Source of the DNA: an uncultured Anaerolineales bacterium
Lineage (GTDB): Bacteria > Chloroflexota > Anaerolineae > Anaerolineales > Villigracilaceae
Reading direction: 5' to 3'
Length of the DNA: 45,220 nt
Assembly: GCA_903829085.1 (NCBI GenBank)
Contig: CAIKOL010000346.1
Coordinates: forward strand, 1-45,220
Positions 9,241 to 19,433 of the stretch are shown piece by piece (position 1 is the stretch's first letter; each line of letters begins with the position of its first letter). The notes under the pieces were generated by a model. That model ran no database searches and was not told the DNA's origin. It was given only the letters and a program-made list of their open reading frames with translations. The translations under genes were made by a program, and so were the position numbers.

Positions 9241-10122
9241 CTATTTTTGGTATGCAATCCATCGCCACAGGGTCTCTCCCACGGTTTGGAGACTTTGAGC
9301 AGAGACTTTGTCAACAGTATCTTGGGAAGTATGCCAGTATGGATAATCAAAATCTATGATGTCCACTGCTGGAATACCTGCCTCAAGGAATGGGATGTGG
9401 TCATCAATCATATCGTATTTTGGTGTATTGATAAAATATTTACTATATCCTAACGCGGCAGCCTGAGCCCATATTTCTGTTGTTAGCGTGGCATCCGAAT
9501 TTTCCTCGATATAGAGATTTAAGTCGGCATCCCCGACCATATCGACAATTATGGTTGCCTGGGGTTTATTTGTCAGTGAGGCCACAAATGCCCGCGCACC
9601 CATAATCCATTGCCGGTTATCCAACCCGCCGTTATCTTCGGCATCAAAGAAGACCAGCCAAATTGAAACACCATCCTTTGGGAGTGTTCGTGCCAATTCG
9701 AGGAGTAGAGCAACACCTGATGCTCCATCATTGGCGCCTGGCACAGGGCCACTGCGCCTCGGGTCAGAATCCTGATCTGCTAGCAATCGACTATCATAGT
9801 GGGCTCCGATGATAATTTGAGGGGCGGTATCCGAGCGGGATGCAATAATGTTTTGGATGGAGAATCCCAACCATTTCGTTGCTTGAATTTGCACTTTCCA
9901 ACCGGCTTTTTCCAATTCCTGTTTGATAAAGGTGATGACTTGAGCGTGAGCCGCGCTGTCTGGAGTACGGGGGCCGAGTGATACCTGTGCGAGAACATCT
10001 TGATATGCCCTTTGACCGTCAAAGTGATAAGTGGGCGTTAGCATTTGGTACACCAACCAACTTGAAAGCCCGATCACGAAAATACCCAGGCATGTAAAGA
10101 AAATAACTCGTTTATTGCGCAT
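9241..10122 (-). CDS. M28-family zinc metallopeptidase, N-terminal TM/signal anchor
   Basis: IIIGAHYDSR, PGANDGASGVALLLELART, FFDAEDNGG; N-terminal VIFFTCLGIFVIGLSSWLVYQML. Confidence 0.88.
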   Translation of the reverse strand: MRNKRVIFFTCLGIFVIGLSSWLVYQMLTPTYHFDGQRAYQDVLAQVSLGPRTPDSAAHAQVITFIKQELEKAGWKVQIQATKWLGFSIQNIIASRSDTAPQIIIGAHYDSRLLADQDSDPRRSGPVPGANDGASGVALLLELARTLPKDGVSIWLVFFDAEDNGGLDNRQWIMGARAFVASLTNKPQATIIVDMVGDADLNLYIEENSDATLTTEIWAQAAALGYSKYFINTPKYDMIDDHIPFLEAGIPAVDIIDFDYPYWHTSQDTVDKVSAQSLQTVGETLWRWIAYQK

Positions 10123-10127
10123 AGTTA

Positions 10128-11486
10128 TTATTTATCGCGTATTTCTTCGAGAAAACTTTCCAGGCTTGCCAGCGCCCGTTCGGCTATCAAGCGTGACCTC
10201 TCACTTTTATCCATTCGACGGTTACCATTAAGAGAGGGCAGAATACCGAAATTGGCTTTCATCGGCTGGAAATCAATCATGTCAGCATTGGTTATGTAAT
10301 GACATAACGCGCCAAGCATCGTTGTTTCCGGGAAGGTGAGCGGCTGCTGGTCATGGAAGAAACGTGCTGCGTTCAAGCCTGCCAGTAAACCCGTGCCGAT
10401 GTTACCCATGTAACCTTCCACACCAGTTATTTGACCTCCAAAGAACAAATCGGGACGAGTGCGAAATTGTAGCGTGGGGAAAAGGATCAATGGCGAAGCA
10501 ATAAAGGTATTACGATGCATTTGTCCATAACGGACGAATTCAGCCATTTCCAATCCCGGGATCATCCGGAAGATTCGTTCTTGTTCTTGGTAGGTTAGGT
10601 TGGTCTGGAAACCGACCAGGTTATAGAGACTCCCTGCCAGGTTATCCTGGCGCAATTGAACCAGGGCAAATGGCCATCTCCCTGTGCGTGGATTTGTCAA
10701 ACCGGCTGGGCGCATCGGGCCGAACGTCAGAGCCTGCTGGCTGCGCTGAGCGATGATTTCAACCGGCAGACATCCTTCAAAGAATTTTTGTGCTCCAGCG
10801 TCTACTCCCAATTGGATTTCAACCTCAAAGGATGATAAATTAATTCGTTTTGCTGAACGCAAGGCATTGACAAAAGCTTTATATTCATCTTCGGAAAATG
10901 GACAGTTTATGTAATCACCGATTCCATCTTCTCTGGAACCGTAACGCGAGGCGCGATAAGCAACCTCCATATTGATGGAATTGGCTGTTATGATGGGTGC
11001 AATGGCATCGTAGAAATAAAGGTGCTTTTCTCCAGCCAGGATACCGATGGCCTGTGAAAGCCGTTTCGAGGTCAGAGGGCCAGAAGCGATGATAGAAAGT
11101 CCAGCCGGTATGGTTGTTACCTCTTCGTGAACAATCTCGATACCGGGGTGGGCAAGGAGTTGGTCTGTTACCAGTTTGGCAAAAAGGTCCCGGTCTACTG
11201 CCAGCGCAGCTCCGGCAGGCAGTGCAGAATTTTCGGCGCATTTTAACAGCAAGGAGCCAAGCCGGCGCAACTCGTTCTTCAAGATGCCAGAAGCGCGATC
11301 GGATAAGTTCGAGCCAAGGGAATTTGAGCAAACCAGTTCAGCCAGGTTAGAGGTTTGATGAGCACCGGTGGAGACTGTCGGGCGCATTTCATAAAGTCTG
11401 ACGCGCAGCCCGTGTTGAGCCGCTTGCCAGGCAGCTTCTGAACCAGCCAAACCTCCTCCTACTACCATCACATCAGGGGTCAACAT
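10128..11486 (-). CDS. trmFO: Methylenetetrahydrofolate-tRNA-(uracil-5-)-methyltransferase TrmFO
   Basis: VVGGGLAGSEAAWQAAQHGLRVRLYEMRP, LAELVCSNSLGS and GGQITGVEGYMGNIGTGLLAGLNAAR. Confidence 0.95.
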   Translation of the reverse strand: MLTPDVMVVGGGLAGSEAAWQAAQHGLRVRLYEMRPTVSTGAHQTSNLAELVCSNSLGSNLSDRASGILKNELRRLGSLLLKCAENSALPAGAALAVDRDLFAKLVTDQLLAHPGIEIVHEEVTTIPAGLSIIASGPLTSKRLSQAIGILAGEKHLYFYDAIAPIITANSINMEVAYRASRYGSREDGIGDYINCPFSEDEYKAFVNALRSAKRINLSSFEVEIQLGVDAGAQKFFEGCLPVEIIAQRSQQALTFGPMRPAGLTNPRTGRWPFALVQLRQDNLAGSLYNLVGFQTNLTYQEQERIFRMIPGLEMAEFVRYGQMHRNTFIASPLILFPTLQFRTRPDLFFGGQITGVEGYMGNIGTGLLAGLNAARFFHDQQPLTFPETTMLGALCHYITNADMIDFQPMKANFGILPSLNGNRRMDKSERSRLIAERALASLESFLEEIRDK

Positions 11487-11601
11487 GATTGAGATTGTTT
11501 CCTTTCAATAAATAGGGAATTGAGGAGAAGTGCAGTAGTAGATTGTCTGCACATTCTTGCCTCCCCCAATTTATTGAGATAATACTTGATATTGTACCAT
11601 T

Positions 11602-11629
11602 TTGGTTTTTGTGGGATGTGATATATAAT
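11602..11629 (+). promoter_or_regulatory. Candidate sigma70-type promoter for the phosphorelay genes
   Basis: TTGGTT (11602-11607), 16-nt spacer, TATAAT (11624-11629), upstream of the ATG at 11649. Confidence 0.4.
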
Positions 11630-11648
11630 CACGTTGAGGGAACTTCAC

Positions 11649-14252
11649 ATGCCAAAGAGTCAAATGAATATTCAACTTAAAGAGATGGGCCAACTAACAG
11701 GAGTATGCTGGGCAGCATGGCTTGAACGTACGAGTGAATGGGAACTGCTCGCAGCATATAAAGTAAATCACCCCCAGCAAACCATTCTCATGAAATTTGT
11801 TCAACAACCCTCTGTGAAGATCTGGTTGGATGGGGCTATACCCGGGAATCGAAGTCGGTCCCGTCTTATCACTGAGAAGTTGGATCTGATGGGACGGAAA
11901 TTGTATGTGTTCCCAGATCAGGCAACTCAACGGGTTATCTTGGTTGGTGCAAATGAACTTTCGGATGCAATGCGGCGGTTCTGGAGAGTGATTGCATTAG
12001 TGGATTCAAGTCGTTCATTATTTGATGCAGGGCATGTTCAGGTTCCAGTAAACATCGAATCGGTACCCTATCATTTACCAAGGGCGCTTGATCGTATCCT
12101 TGGGCTAATTTTACAAACTTCCACATGCCAGGGAGGCTGGCTGGCGGTTCGCTCCGGAGATTACCTCGAGATCAAGGCGCATTCAAACTGCGCGGAGTGC
12201 CAGGATGTACGCTTCTCCATCGATGCAAACCCGCTTATGCGTGAATTGATTCAATCCCGGAAGGCTCGTATCTTACGGAATATTGATCCAGAGTGGGTGA
12301 TGACACCGCGAGTGGGATTTTCACTTTCTACACAGTCATGGATTGGCCTTCCGCTGGTCATTGGGCAAAGGTTGATTGGACTTGTGGCATTATGGAGTGA
12401 GAATTCCTTACAACCGGCAGAATTGGAAAAACTAAAACAACTGGCTGGGAAATTATCCCCTTCTGTTGAAGGTAGCATTACATTTGCTGACCTGTCTAAT
12501 CATTTACATCGGATGGCATTACTGAATGATTTTGCTGTTACAGTCTCATCTTCTTTGGATCTGGAGCAAATTGTTCAAAGAACCTTTGCGTTGTTACGCC
12601 GCGCTTTCAGTACGGAGCGGATCAACCTGATTGTCATCTCCTCGGATGGTAGCGGAGTTCAGAATTATTTTGACCAGCAGGGGATGATTATTGTTCAAAC
12701 GATGTCAAATGCACTGCTTCCGTGGCTGGTTGAAAAGGGGGATGTCTATCGCGCCGATTCGATTACATCAGAATCGCCATATAAACCAGTTTACCCCGGC
12801 TCGCTCTCTGCTTTGGTAATTCCGTTGAAATATCGAAAACAGGTTATCGGCGCATTGGGTTTGGAGAATGTAAAAGCAGGAGCATTTACTGTATACGATG
12901 AACATTTGCTGGTGGTGATAGCCAGTTATTTGGCAGGTTTGTTGGAAAACGGACGGTTACGGCGGGAAGCAGAAGCACGGGCGCGCAATCTAAGTCTGAT
13001 CCACGAAGTTGTTGAGCAAGTTATTGGTCTGACAGATGTCCGTCAGGTCGCCCAAATCGCTGCAGAATTAATGGCGCGGAACTTCGAATATGAACTTGCT
13101 GGAGTTGGACTGGTGGTAGGTCCCGAAAAGGAATTACAGCTAGCTGGGATTGGTGGAAATGCAGCCGACTTGGTACAACACGGGCTCACGTATATGAATG
13201 AAACTCGTGAAAATGGAATTGTATTACGCGTAGTTGCCACCGGTCAAAGTATACTTGTCAATGATGTCAGTCAGGACCCTGTCTACCTTCCCATTCCGGA
13301 TTGGGATGCCGGTTCTGAAATGTGTGTAGCCTTAAAAGACGGTGAGCAGATTCTGGGTATTGTGGATGTTGAAAGTCGACGGAAAAATGCATTCTCGCAA
13401 AACGATTTGCTTGTACTGGAATCACTCGCCGGTATCCTTGCTAGTGTGATTTCCAATGTTGGGCAGTACCAAAAACTCCAGGAAACGGTTAATCAACTCC
13501 GGACAACACGGGAGGAACTTCAAGAGCGTATTGCTGCGCAGCATGTTGCGGAAAGCCGGCTTATACAAGCCGCCAAATTAGCGGCAGTTGGCGAAATGGC
13601 AGCAGGGATTGCCCACGAGCTAAATAACCCATTGACAACCGTTTCGGGCTTTACTGAATTGTCCCTGGAAGAATTGCCAAACGATTCTCCGCTACATAAA
13701 GACCTTGAACTAGTACTGCGCGAAGCCCACCGGGCACGCGATGTAGTACGTCGTTTACTTGATTTTTCGCGTCAAAGCGAGAGTGTGAGAGCTCGTTCTG
13801 ACATGAACGAAATAGTTATGGATGTGTTGGCGTTGGTGAATCACTTGTTACACACGAGCGGCGTACAGATCTTTACTGATCTTTCTATTGGACTTCCATG
13901 GGTTTTGGTAGATCATAACCAGGTTAAGCAAGTAATCCTTAATCTGATTCACAATGCATTGCATGCCATGCCGAATGGTGGTGAATTACATATCAAGACT
14001 GAACACCTTCGCCGCGACCAACGCGATTGGTTGACAATTGCTATAACTGATTCAGGAATAGGAATCTCGCCGGAAAATCTGGAACGGATTTTTGAGCCGT
14101 TTTTTACCACGCATGCGAAAGATGGCGGCACAGGACTTGGTCTCTCAGTTTCCTATGGAATAGTTGCAGAACACGGTGGTTTTATCGAGGCAGAGAGTAA
14201 AATTGGCCAGGGTTCAATTTTTACGGTCTGGTTTCCGGTTGAGGCGGATTGA
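11649..14252 (+). CDS. Multi-GAF sensor histidine kinase (NtrB-like HisKA plus HATPase_c)
   Basis: AAGIAHELNNPLTTVSGFTEL, NLIHNALHAMPNGGEL, DSGIGISPENLERIFEPFFTT and GTGLGLSVSYGIVAEHGG; upstream GAF-like blocks. The ORF track starts at TTG 11634, but ATG 11649 follows a plausible RBS. Confidence 0.88.
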   Translation: MPKSQMNIQLKEMGQLTGVCWAAWLERTSEWELLAAYKVNHPQQTILMKFVQQPSVKIWLDGAIPGNRSRSRLITEKLDLMGRKLYVFPDQATQRVILVGANELSDAMRRFWRVIALVDSSRSLFDAGHVQVPVNIESVPYHLPRALDRILGLILQTSTCQGGWLAVRSGDYLEIKAHSNCAECQDVRFSIDANPLMRELIQSRKARILRNIDPEWVMTPRVGFSLSTQSWIGLPLVIGQRLIGLVALWSENSLQPAELEKLKQLAGKLSPSVEGSITFADLSNHLHRMALLNDFAVTVSSSLDLEQIVQRTFALLRRAFSTERINLIVISSDGSGVQNYFDQQGMIIVQTMSNALLPWLVEKGDVYRADSITSESPYKPVYPGSLSALVIPLKYRKQVIGALGLENVKAGAFTVYDEHLLVVIASYLAGLLENGRLRREAEARARNLSLIHEVVEQVIGLTDVRQVAQIAAELMARNFEYELAGVGLVVGPEKELQLAGIGGNAADLVQHGLTYMNETRENGIVLRVVATGQSILVNDVSQDPVYLPIPDWDAGSEMCVALKDGEQILGIVDVESRRKNAFSQNDLLVLESLAGILASVISNVGQYQKLQETVNQLRTTREELQERIAAQHVAESRLIQAAKLAAVGEMAAGIAHELNNPLTTVSGFTELSLEELPNDSPLHKDLELVLREAHRARDVVRRLLDFSRQSESVRARSDMNEIVMDVLALVNHLLHTSGVQIFTDLSIGLPWVLVDHNQVKQVILNLIHNALHAMPNGGELHIKTEHLRRDQRDWLTIAITDSGIGISPENLERIFEPFFTTHAKDGGTGLGLSVSYGIVAEHGGFIEAESKIGQGSIFTVWFPVEAD

Positions 14253-15844
14253 TGGCAGAAACGCGAATATTGGTTGTAGACGATGAACCCGGTATCACCC
14301 TATTATGCGAGCGGCTGCTTGTGCGGGCGGATTATGGGGTAACCTCTTTTACCGATCCAAAAGAGGCATTAAGTTATGTTGAACATAACAAATTTGATTT
14401 GTTATTGGTTGACATTCGCATGCCGGAAATTAGCGGTTTTGACCTCATTTTCCAGGTAAAACAATTCCAACCGGACACAGCTGTATTGGTCATGACTGGT
14501 TTTGGAACGGTTGAGACCGCCATCCAGGCACTCCGTCAGGGTGTGGATGGCCTGTTGCTAAAACCTTTTAAAACAGGTGAAGAACTGGTGCAGGCTGTCC
14601 GGCAGGCCTTGGATGATAACCAGAAAAAAAGAGACATAGCCCGTATTCAAGCGTTGCGTCCGCTTTTTGATATTACAGAAACGTTGTTGGCTGAAACTCG
14701 TCCAGAACGTCTTGTCGAGCTTGTTGTAATTGCAATTTGCGGACACCTTCGTTGTAATAACGCTGGATTTTATAAGTATTCTGCCAATGAAAATTCCTTG
14801 ATCCTACAGTCTGGGCGCGGAATTACATTAACAGGAAACATTAGCGCAGCTGGTAGTGGGATGGTTGGCCGTACCGATGCTTTCGGAATCCCATTCTGGG
14901 TAAACGCTGGCGGTCCTGGCGATGAAGGCCTCCAGAGTGACCTGATGGTTTTGGGATTAAGCTCCGCTTTTTGTGCGCCAATCTCCCGTCAAAATGTACA
15001 TGGGGTATTGTATGCTGGAAGAAATACGGACGTTGCACCGTTTCGCGAAGTGGACTGGGAGATGTTCCTCCTGATGGCACGACAGGCTGCTGTTGCCATG
15101 GAGAATGCAGTTCTTTATGAAGAATTGCGCGAATATGTCCGCCGTGTAGAAGGATCGCAGCAAGCACTAATTCGCGCTGAAAAAATGGCTGCAGCAGGCC
15201 GACTGACTGCATCCATTGCTCACGAAATCAATAATCCATTGCAGTCATTACAGAATTGTTTGCATTTGGCTACTCGTAGAGAGGTTCCAGCGAAGAAACA
15301 GCGTGAATATATAGATTTGGCGAATCATGAATTAATTCGCTTAATGAACACTGTTCAGCGTATGTTGGATTTCTACCGCCCCGGAGCTGTAGACCCGCAG
15401 CAAGTGAATCTGGAAATTCTGTTACGAAGGGTGATTAAATTACTTACACCGCAATTGAAGGCGCACGCAATCCATATCAGCACAGGGTTTTCGTCCAAGT
15501 TGCCCATGATAATGGCAGTGAGCAGCCAGTTGGAACAAGTCTTCATAAATCTCATCTTGAATGCCTACGATGCCATGCCAGACGGGGGTGATTTGCGAAT
15601 TAGCGCACGCCAGATACTGGACAATGTTGAAATATTCGTTCAAGATTCAGGTCCCGGAGTCAAAGAAGAGAACCGCAGTCACATTTTTGAGCCGTTTGTC
15701 AGTACGAAAGAAGGTGGGACTGGACTTGGATTATCCGTGAGCTATGGAATTATCGCAGCTCATGGCGGCAGCCTTGATCTTGTGACTGACCGCGGACCAG
15801 GCGCCTGCTTCCGAGTGACGTTACCGGTGAAGGGAGAATCATGA
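14252..15844 (+). CDS. Hybrid protein: N-terminal REC, GAF, HisKA, HATPase_c
   Basis: ILVVDDEPGITLLCERLL...LLLVDIRMPEISGFDL...LLLKPFK (REC); TASIAHEINNPLQSLQNCLHLA (H-box); GTGLGLSVSYGIIAAHGG. ATG at 14252 overlaps the previous stop. Confidence 0.9.
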   Translation: MAETRILVVDDEPGITLLCERLLVRADYGVTSFTDPKEALSYVEHNKFDLLLVDIRMPEISGFDLIFQVKQFQPDTAVLVMTGFGTVETAIQALRQGVDGLLLKPFKTGEELVQAVRQALDDNQKKRDIARIQALRPLFDITETLLAETRPERLVELVVIAICGHLRCNNAGFYKYSANENSLILQSGRGITLTGNISAAGSGMVGRTDAFGIPFWVNAGGPGDEGLQSDLMVLGLSSAFCAPISRQNVHGVLYAGRNTDVAPFREVDWEMFLLMARQAAVAMENAVLYEELREYVRRVEGSQQALIRAEKMAAAGRLTASIAHEINNPLQSLQNCLHLATRREVPAKKQREYIDLANHELIRLMNTVQRMLDFYRPGAVDPQQVNLEILLRRVIKLLTPQLKAHAIHISTGFSSKLPMIMAVSSQLEQVFINLILNAYDAMPDGGDLRISARQILDNVEIFVQDSGPGVKEENRSHIFEPFVSTKEGGTGLGLSVSYGIIAAHGGSLDLVTDRGPGACFRVTLPVKGES

Positions 15845-16578
15845 CAGCTAAAGCTAATATTCTTGTTGTGGATGATGAGCCAATAGAACGACAAACATTA
15901 TCAGAAATACTTCGGTTGGAAGGATACCATGTTGCTGCTGTGGCAAATGGAGAGGCAGCGGTGGATTATCTACGTTTAAATACGATCGATTTGATCCTAC
16001 TTGATTTACGCATGCCAGGAATGAGTGGCCTGGACGTGATAAAGGTGGTCAACCGAACATTGCCAGAAGTAGAAATTATTTTATTTACCGCCCATGGGTC
16101 TATGGAATCAGCGATTGAAGCATTGCGCAATCGCGTCCAGGATTATTTACTTAAACCAGCTTCACCATCTCAAATCCTGGATAGTGTTGCGCGTGGCCTT
16201 GCTCGGCGGATGGACAGAATGCAATCAAAAGAAAGCCAGGAAATTACGTCAGATACCAATCTTCATGCCATCGTTGCCATGGGGGATGGCACAATGATTG
16301 ATTTCGGCCGAAGACTTGTGCGATCTGGCTCTCAAACCGTTTTTTTGACTCCTGCAGAAGGAAGGTTACTAAGGATATTTGCTGAAAATATAGGGAAAGT
16401 ATTCACACATCGGGAATTAGTGCTTCTTGTTCAAGGCTACTCGACTTCGCAGCAGGAAGCCCCAGAAATACTCCGCCCGCTGGTAAGCAGATTACGACAA
16501 AAGTTAGCTGGTGTTCCTGGACTAATGCGGCGGATTGTAAGTGTGCGAGGGACCGGGTATGTATTTGAGAACGAGTAA
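15841..16578 (+). CDS. Response regulator, REC plus OmpR/PhoB-type winged helix
   Basis: ILVVDDEPIERQTL...LILLDLRMPGMSG...YLLKPASP; C-terminal LTPAEGRLLRIFAENIGKVFTHREL...VSRLRQKLAGVPGLMRRIVSVRGTGYVFE. Confidence 0.9.
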   Translation: MTAKANILVVDDEPIERQTLSEILRLEGYHVAAVANGEAAVDYLRLNTIDLILLDLRMPGMSGLDVIKVVNRTLPEVEIILFTAHGSMESAIEALRNRVQDYLLKPASPSQILDSVARGLARRMDRMQSKESQEITSDTNLHAIVAMGDGTMIDFGRRLVRSGSQTVFLTPAEGRLLRIFAENIGKVFTHRELVLLVQGYSTSQQEAPEILRPLVSRLRQKLAGVPGLMRRIVSVRGTGYVFENE

Positions 16579-16680
16579 ACCTGGGTCCTAATTTGATGAG
16601 ATCCGGATATTACCTGCCTCTTGCATATCAAAGAAAATTTTTACGTATTGAAATTCTAAGAAATACGATTTTCAAGGTTT

Positions 16681-16722
16681 GGCTATTTACGAATTTACTT
16701 GTGGCCTCAGATGTGAATAGCC
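16681..16722. terminator. Long-loop inverted repeat in a convergent intergenic region
   Basis: GGCTATTTAC (16681-16690) and GTGAATAGCC (16713-16722), one G:T-type mismatch, 22-nt loop, between convergent genes. Confidence 0.35.
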
Positions 16723-16760
16723 TAAATTAAGTGTGGCAATTTTCGACTCTTTCCACAACC

Positions 16761-17717
16761 CTAATCACGTGGTACCCAGGGAAGATCTGGGGGAATTTCC
16801 GGCGGACGCAACCAGCCAAGCAGTCCTTGCATCCTCCTTTTTTCGGGTTTTATTTTTTCAAAACCAATCAGGAGAAGACTTATCCCCAAGAGAGCAGCGC
16901 CAATCCATTGGACGACTTGCAGGTTTTCATGAAGCCATAAGTGACCCACGGTGATGGATACAAGTAATTCACCAAGACCAAGGAGAGCTGTCTGCAAACC
17001 GCCAAGTTTTTTTATTCCCAAGAAGAGGGTCAAGCGGGAGAAGAGAGTGACAATCGTTAACAGTATCACAGGGGTCCAGGATGTACCAATAGGTTGCGGT
17101 TGTTGATTGAAGAGAAAATAGACTGGAACGACGACTGCGCTCATTGCCAGGAGTGTATACAAGGTCACTGTGGGCGCCGGGATATCGTACAGGACACGCT
17201 GATTGATGGGTAAATGGATGGCATACATTGCGGATGCACCCAGCATTAACCCGACACCAATCCAATCCACATGGCTGGAATTGAAGGATGTTAGGAAGAT
17301 TACCCCCAGAAGCGCCAGTCCAATACGAATATAAGTGAGTTTTGAAGGTAGCTGGTGGTCAATTATTAACCAGAGAACAAGAAAAACCGGGTAAAGAGAA
17401 TAAAGTAATTGACCTACACTAACGCTTAGCCGGCCGAGGGCCAGATAATAGAACAAAGATCCTATCCCATTGATGGCACCTGCCAACGCACAACCAATGA
17501 TTCCCACTGGATAGATGAATAAGTATGATCGGCGGAAGATGGCTACTAGTATTAAGAGAATCCCCGCGGCCATACTGGTACGGAGGGCAACAACCGCCAG
17601 CGGAGAAAAGCCAGAGATGATGGCTTGCTTTCCGAAAATAGGGATCATGCCAAGGAACAATGGAGATACCAGCGCAGCTTGAATCCCAGTAACCTGGCCT
17701 CTTTTTTTGTTTATCAA
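16761..17717 (-). CDS. EamA/DMT-superfamily permease (10-TM type)
   Basis: Repeated hydrophobic segments; EamA-like PIFGKQAIISGFSPLAVVALRTSMAAGILL. Confidence 0.85.
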   Translation of the reverse strand: MINKKRGQVTGIQAALVSPLFLGMIPIFGKQAIISGFSPLAVVALRTSMAAGILLILVAIFRRSYLFIYPVGIIGCALAGAINGIGSLFYYLALGRLSVSVGQLLYSLYPVFLVLWLIIDHQLPSKLTYIRIGLALLGVIFLTSFNSSHVDWIGVGLMLGASAMYAIHLPINQRVLYDIPAPTVTLYTLLAMSAVVVPVYFLFNQQPQPIGTSWTPVILLTIVTLFSRLTLFLGIKKLGGLQTALLGLGELLVSITVGHLWLHENLQVVQWIGAALLGISLLLIGFEKIKPEKRRMQGLLGWLRPPEIPPDLPWVPRD

Positions 17718-17739
17718 ATAGTAGAATCCTTGCGAGCAA

Positions 17740-19416
17740 TCAGCGGATGAGTGAATTTACCTCTTCCAAGAATTCATCGTTTAAAAAGTCTCCCTTTTGT
17801 AAAAGAGCCTGAATCTGACCTTTAAGTTTTTCTTTTTCTTCAACAGTTAATTCTTTGGCAGTAGAAACAATTACAGGTATGCTCGCAGTGTCAGGAGATG
17901 ATTTTAATGCATCCAGAACAGCAAACCCATCCATCTCTGGCATCATAAGATCCAGAATGATCAGGTCGGGAAGTTCGTTCTTTATTAATTTGAGAGCTTG
18001 TTTACCACTCTCAGCTTCTTGAATGGTGAAATTTCCTTGAGATTGAAGGATGCGGCGGATGAGACGTCGGGCATCCGGGCTATCATCCACCAGGACAACA
18101 TGCGGGAAGCGGTCGGGAGCTACGCGACTGAGGGCTGCCAGCAGGCCCTCTTGGGGGGTCTCTTCCATCATTCTGGAGGGGAGGACAACATTACGAGCCC
18201 AGTTGTCTCCTAAGATAAAGGGTTCCGTGGGCATGGTGTGCCCGGTGCAGTTGACCACCACCACGTCTGTAGGTTTAATTATCCCAGCTCGAATCAGTTT
18301 AAATAATCCCGCAAAAGCCACGGCTGCGGCTGGTTCGGCAGAAATACCTTCCATTTTTGCCAGCACATGCAAGGCGCGGAATGCTTCCTCGTCGCTGACA
18401 CTTTCGAAAATTCCATGGGAATCGTATACTTTCCTAAAAAGTAAAGTATATGCTCTGCCAGGATCGCCAGTTGCTAATGTTTCAATGTGCGTACGGGGTG
18501 ATGAGACTGGAGTAGCAATCTCAGAATGTTCTTTCCAGGCATTTACCATTGGCGCACAGCCTTCAACTTGAATAGCAGCAATGGCAGGGATTCGATCAAC
18601 CAAGTTCATCTTCTTTAGTTCGCTAAAGCCTTTACTGATCCCTAAAGGTCCCATTCCGCCGCTGACAGACTGAATGTACCAATCTGGTGTTCGCCAAATG
18701 GGATGAGACTTACCATTGGTGTTATAAGCCGATCCCATCAGGGTGGTCAACTGCTCGGCAATCTCAAAAGCAATAGTTTTCATGGCTTCGATGGAAGTGA
18801 TCGTTCTTGCTCCCATGTCCAGGTAAAGATTCCTCTGGCGTGCAAATTCTGCGGCTACCTGTTTGGCCTGGTCATAAGAACCGGTCACTTTGACAACCTG
18901 GCTGCCGTAGATGGCAATCTCGCGCATTTTGACAGCTGGAACCAGGCTGGTGACAAATGCCCATAATTTGATGCCGGCACGAGCGGCATAAGCAGAGTAT
19001 GAGATAGCAACATTGCCAGTCGAGGCGGCAACCATTTCTGTTATTCCAGCTTCTTTAAGAGCGGCGATGGTTACAGCAGCTTGACGATCTTTGAACGACG
19101 CTGTAGGGCCTTGGCGCTCATCTTTGATGAAGATGTTTGGGCATCCGAGCATCATTCCAAGATTCACTGCTTGGATGAGGGGAGTACCTCCTTCTCCAAG
19201 CATTATCGCTGGATTGGGATTGCGTACCGGAAGTAGTTCGCGGTAACGCCAAAGATCAAAAAGTCGCCCTGGTAGTTGAAGCGGAAGGCTCTTAGAGACT
19301 GTTGCCAAATCATACTCAGCCTCACGCCACTGGCTATTGCAGCGTGGGCAATTCATTGAAGTAGGATAATATGGAGTGGTATGGCTGCAATCGAGACAGC
19401 GGACTACGAAGGACAT
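17740..19416 (-). CDS. Threonine-synthase-like PLP enzyme with C-terminal response-regulator receiver (REC) domain
   Basis: N-terminal zinc ribbon (CLDC...CPRC), LGEGGTPLIQA, GPTASFKDRQAAV PLP lysine, AASTGNVAISYSAYAARAG, VSGGMGPLGI; then FPHVVLVDDSPDARRLI...LIILDLMMPEMDGF...IPVIVSTAKEL...LLQKGDF (REC, about 17740..18108). Confidence 0.92.
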   Translation of the reverse strand: MSFVVRCLDCSHTTPYYPTSMNCPRCNSQWREAEYDLATVSKSLPLQLPGRLFDLWRYRELLPVRNPNPAIMLGEGGTPLIQAVNLGMMLGCPNIFIKDERQGPTASFKDRQAAVTIAALKEAGITEMVAASTGNVAISYSAYAARAGIKLWAFVTSLVPAVKMREIAIYGSQVVKVTGSYDQAKQVAAEFARQRNLYLDMGARTITSIEAMKTIAFEIAEQLTTLMGSAYNTNGKSHPIWRTPDWYIQSVSGGMGPLGISKGFSELKKMNLVDRIPAIAAIQVEGCAPMVNAWKEHSEIATPVSSPRTHIETLATGDPGRAYTLLFRKVYDSHGIFESVSDEEAFRALHVLAKMEGISAEPAAAVAFAGLFKLIRAGIIKPTDVVVVNCTGHTMPTEPFILGDNWARNVVLPSRMMEETPQEGLLAALSRVAPDRFPHVVLVDDSPDARRLIRRILQSQGNFTIQEAESGKQALKLIKNELPDLIILDLMMPEMDGFAVLDALKSSPDTASIPVIVSTAKELTVEEKEKLKGQIQALLQKGDFLNDEFLEEVNSLIR

Positions 19417-19433
19417 ACTTTCATCTCACCTTT

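Noticed and set aside
18050-18571. 173-aa + strand ORF
   Set aside because: Antisense to the threonine-synthase/REC fusion, low-complexity Arg/Ser/Thr composition; shadow ORF.
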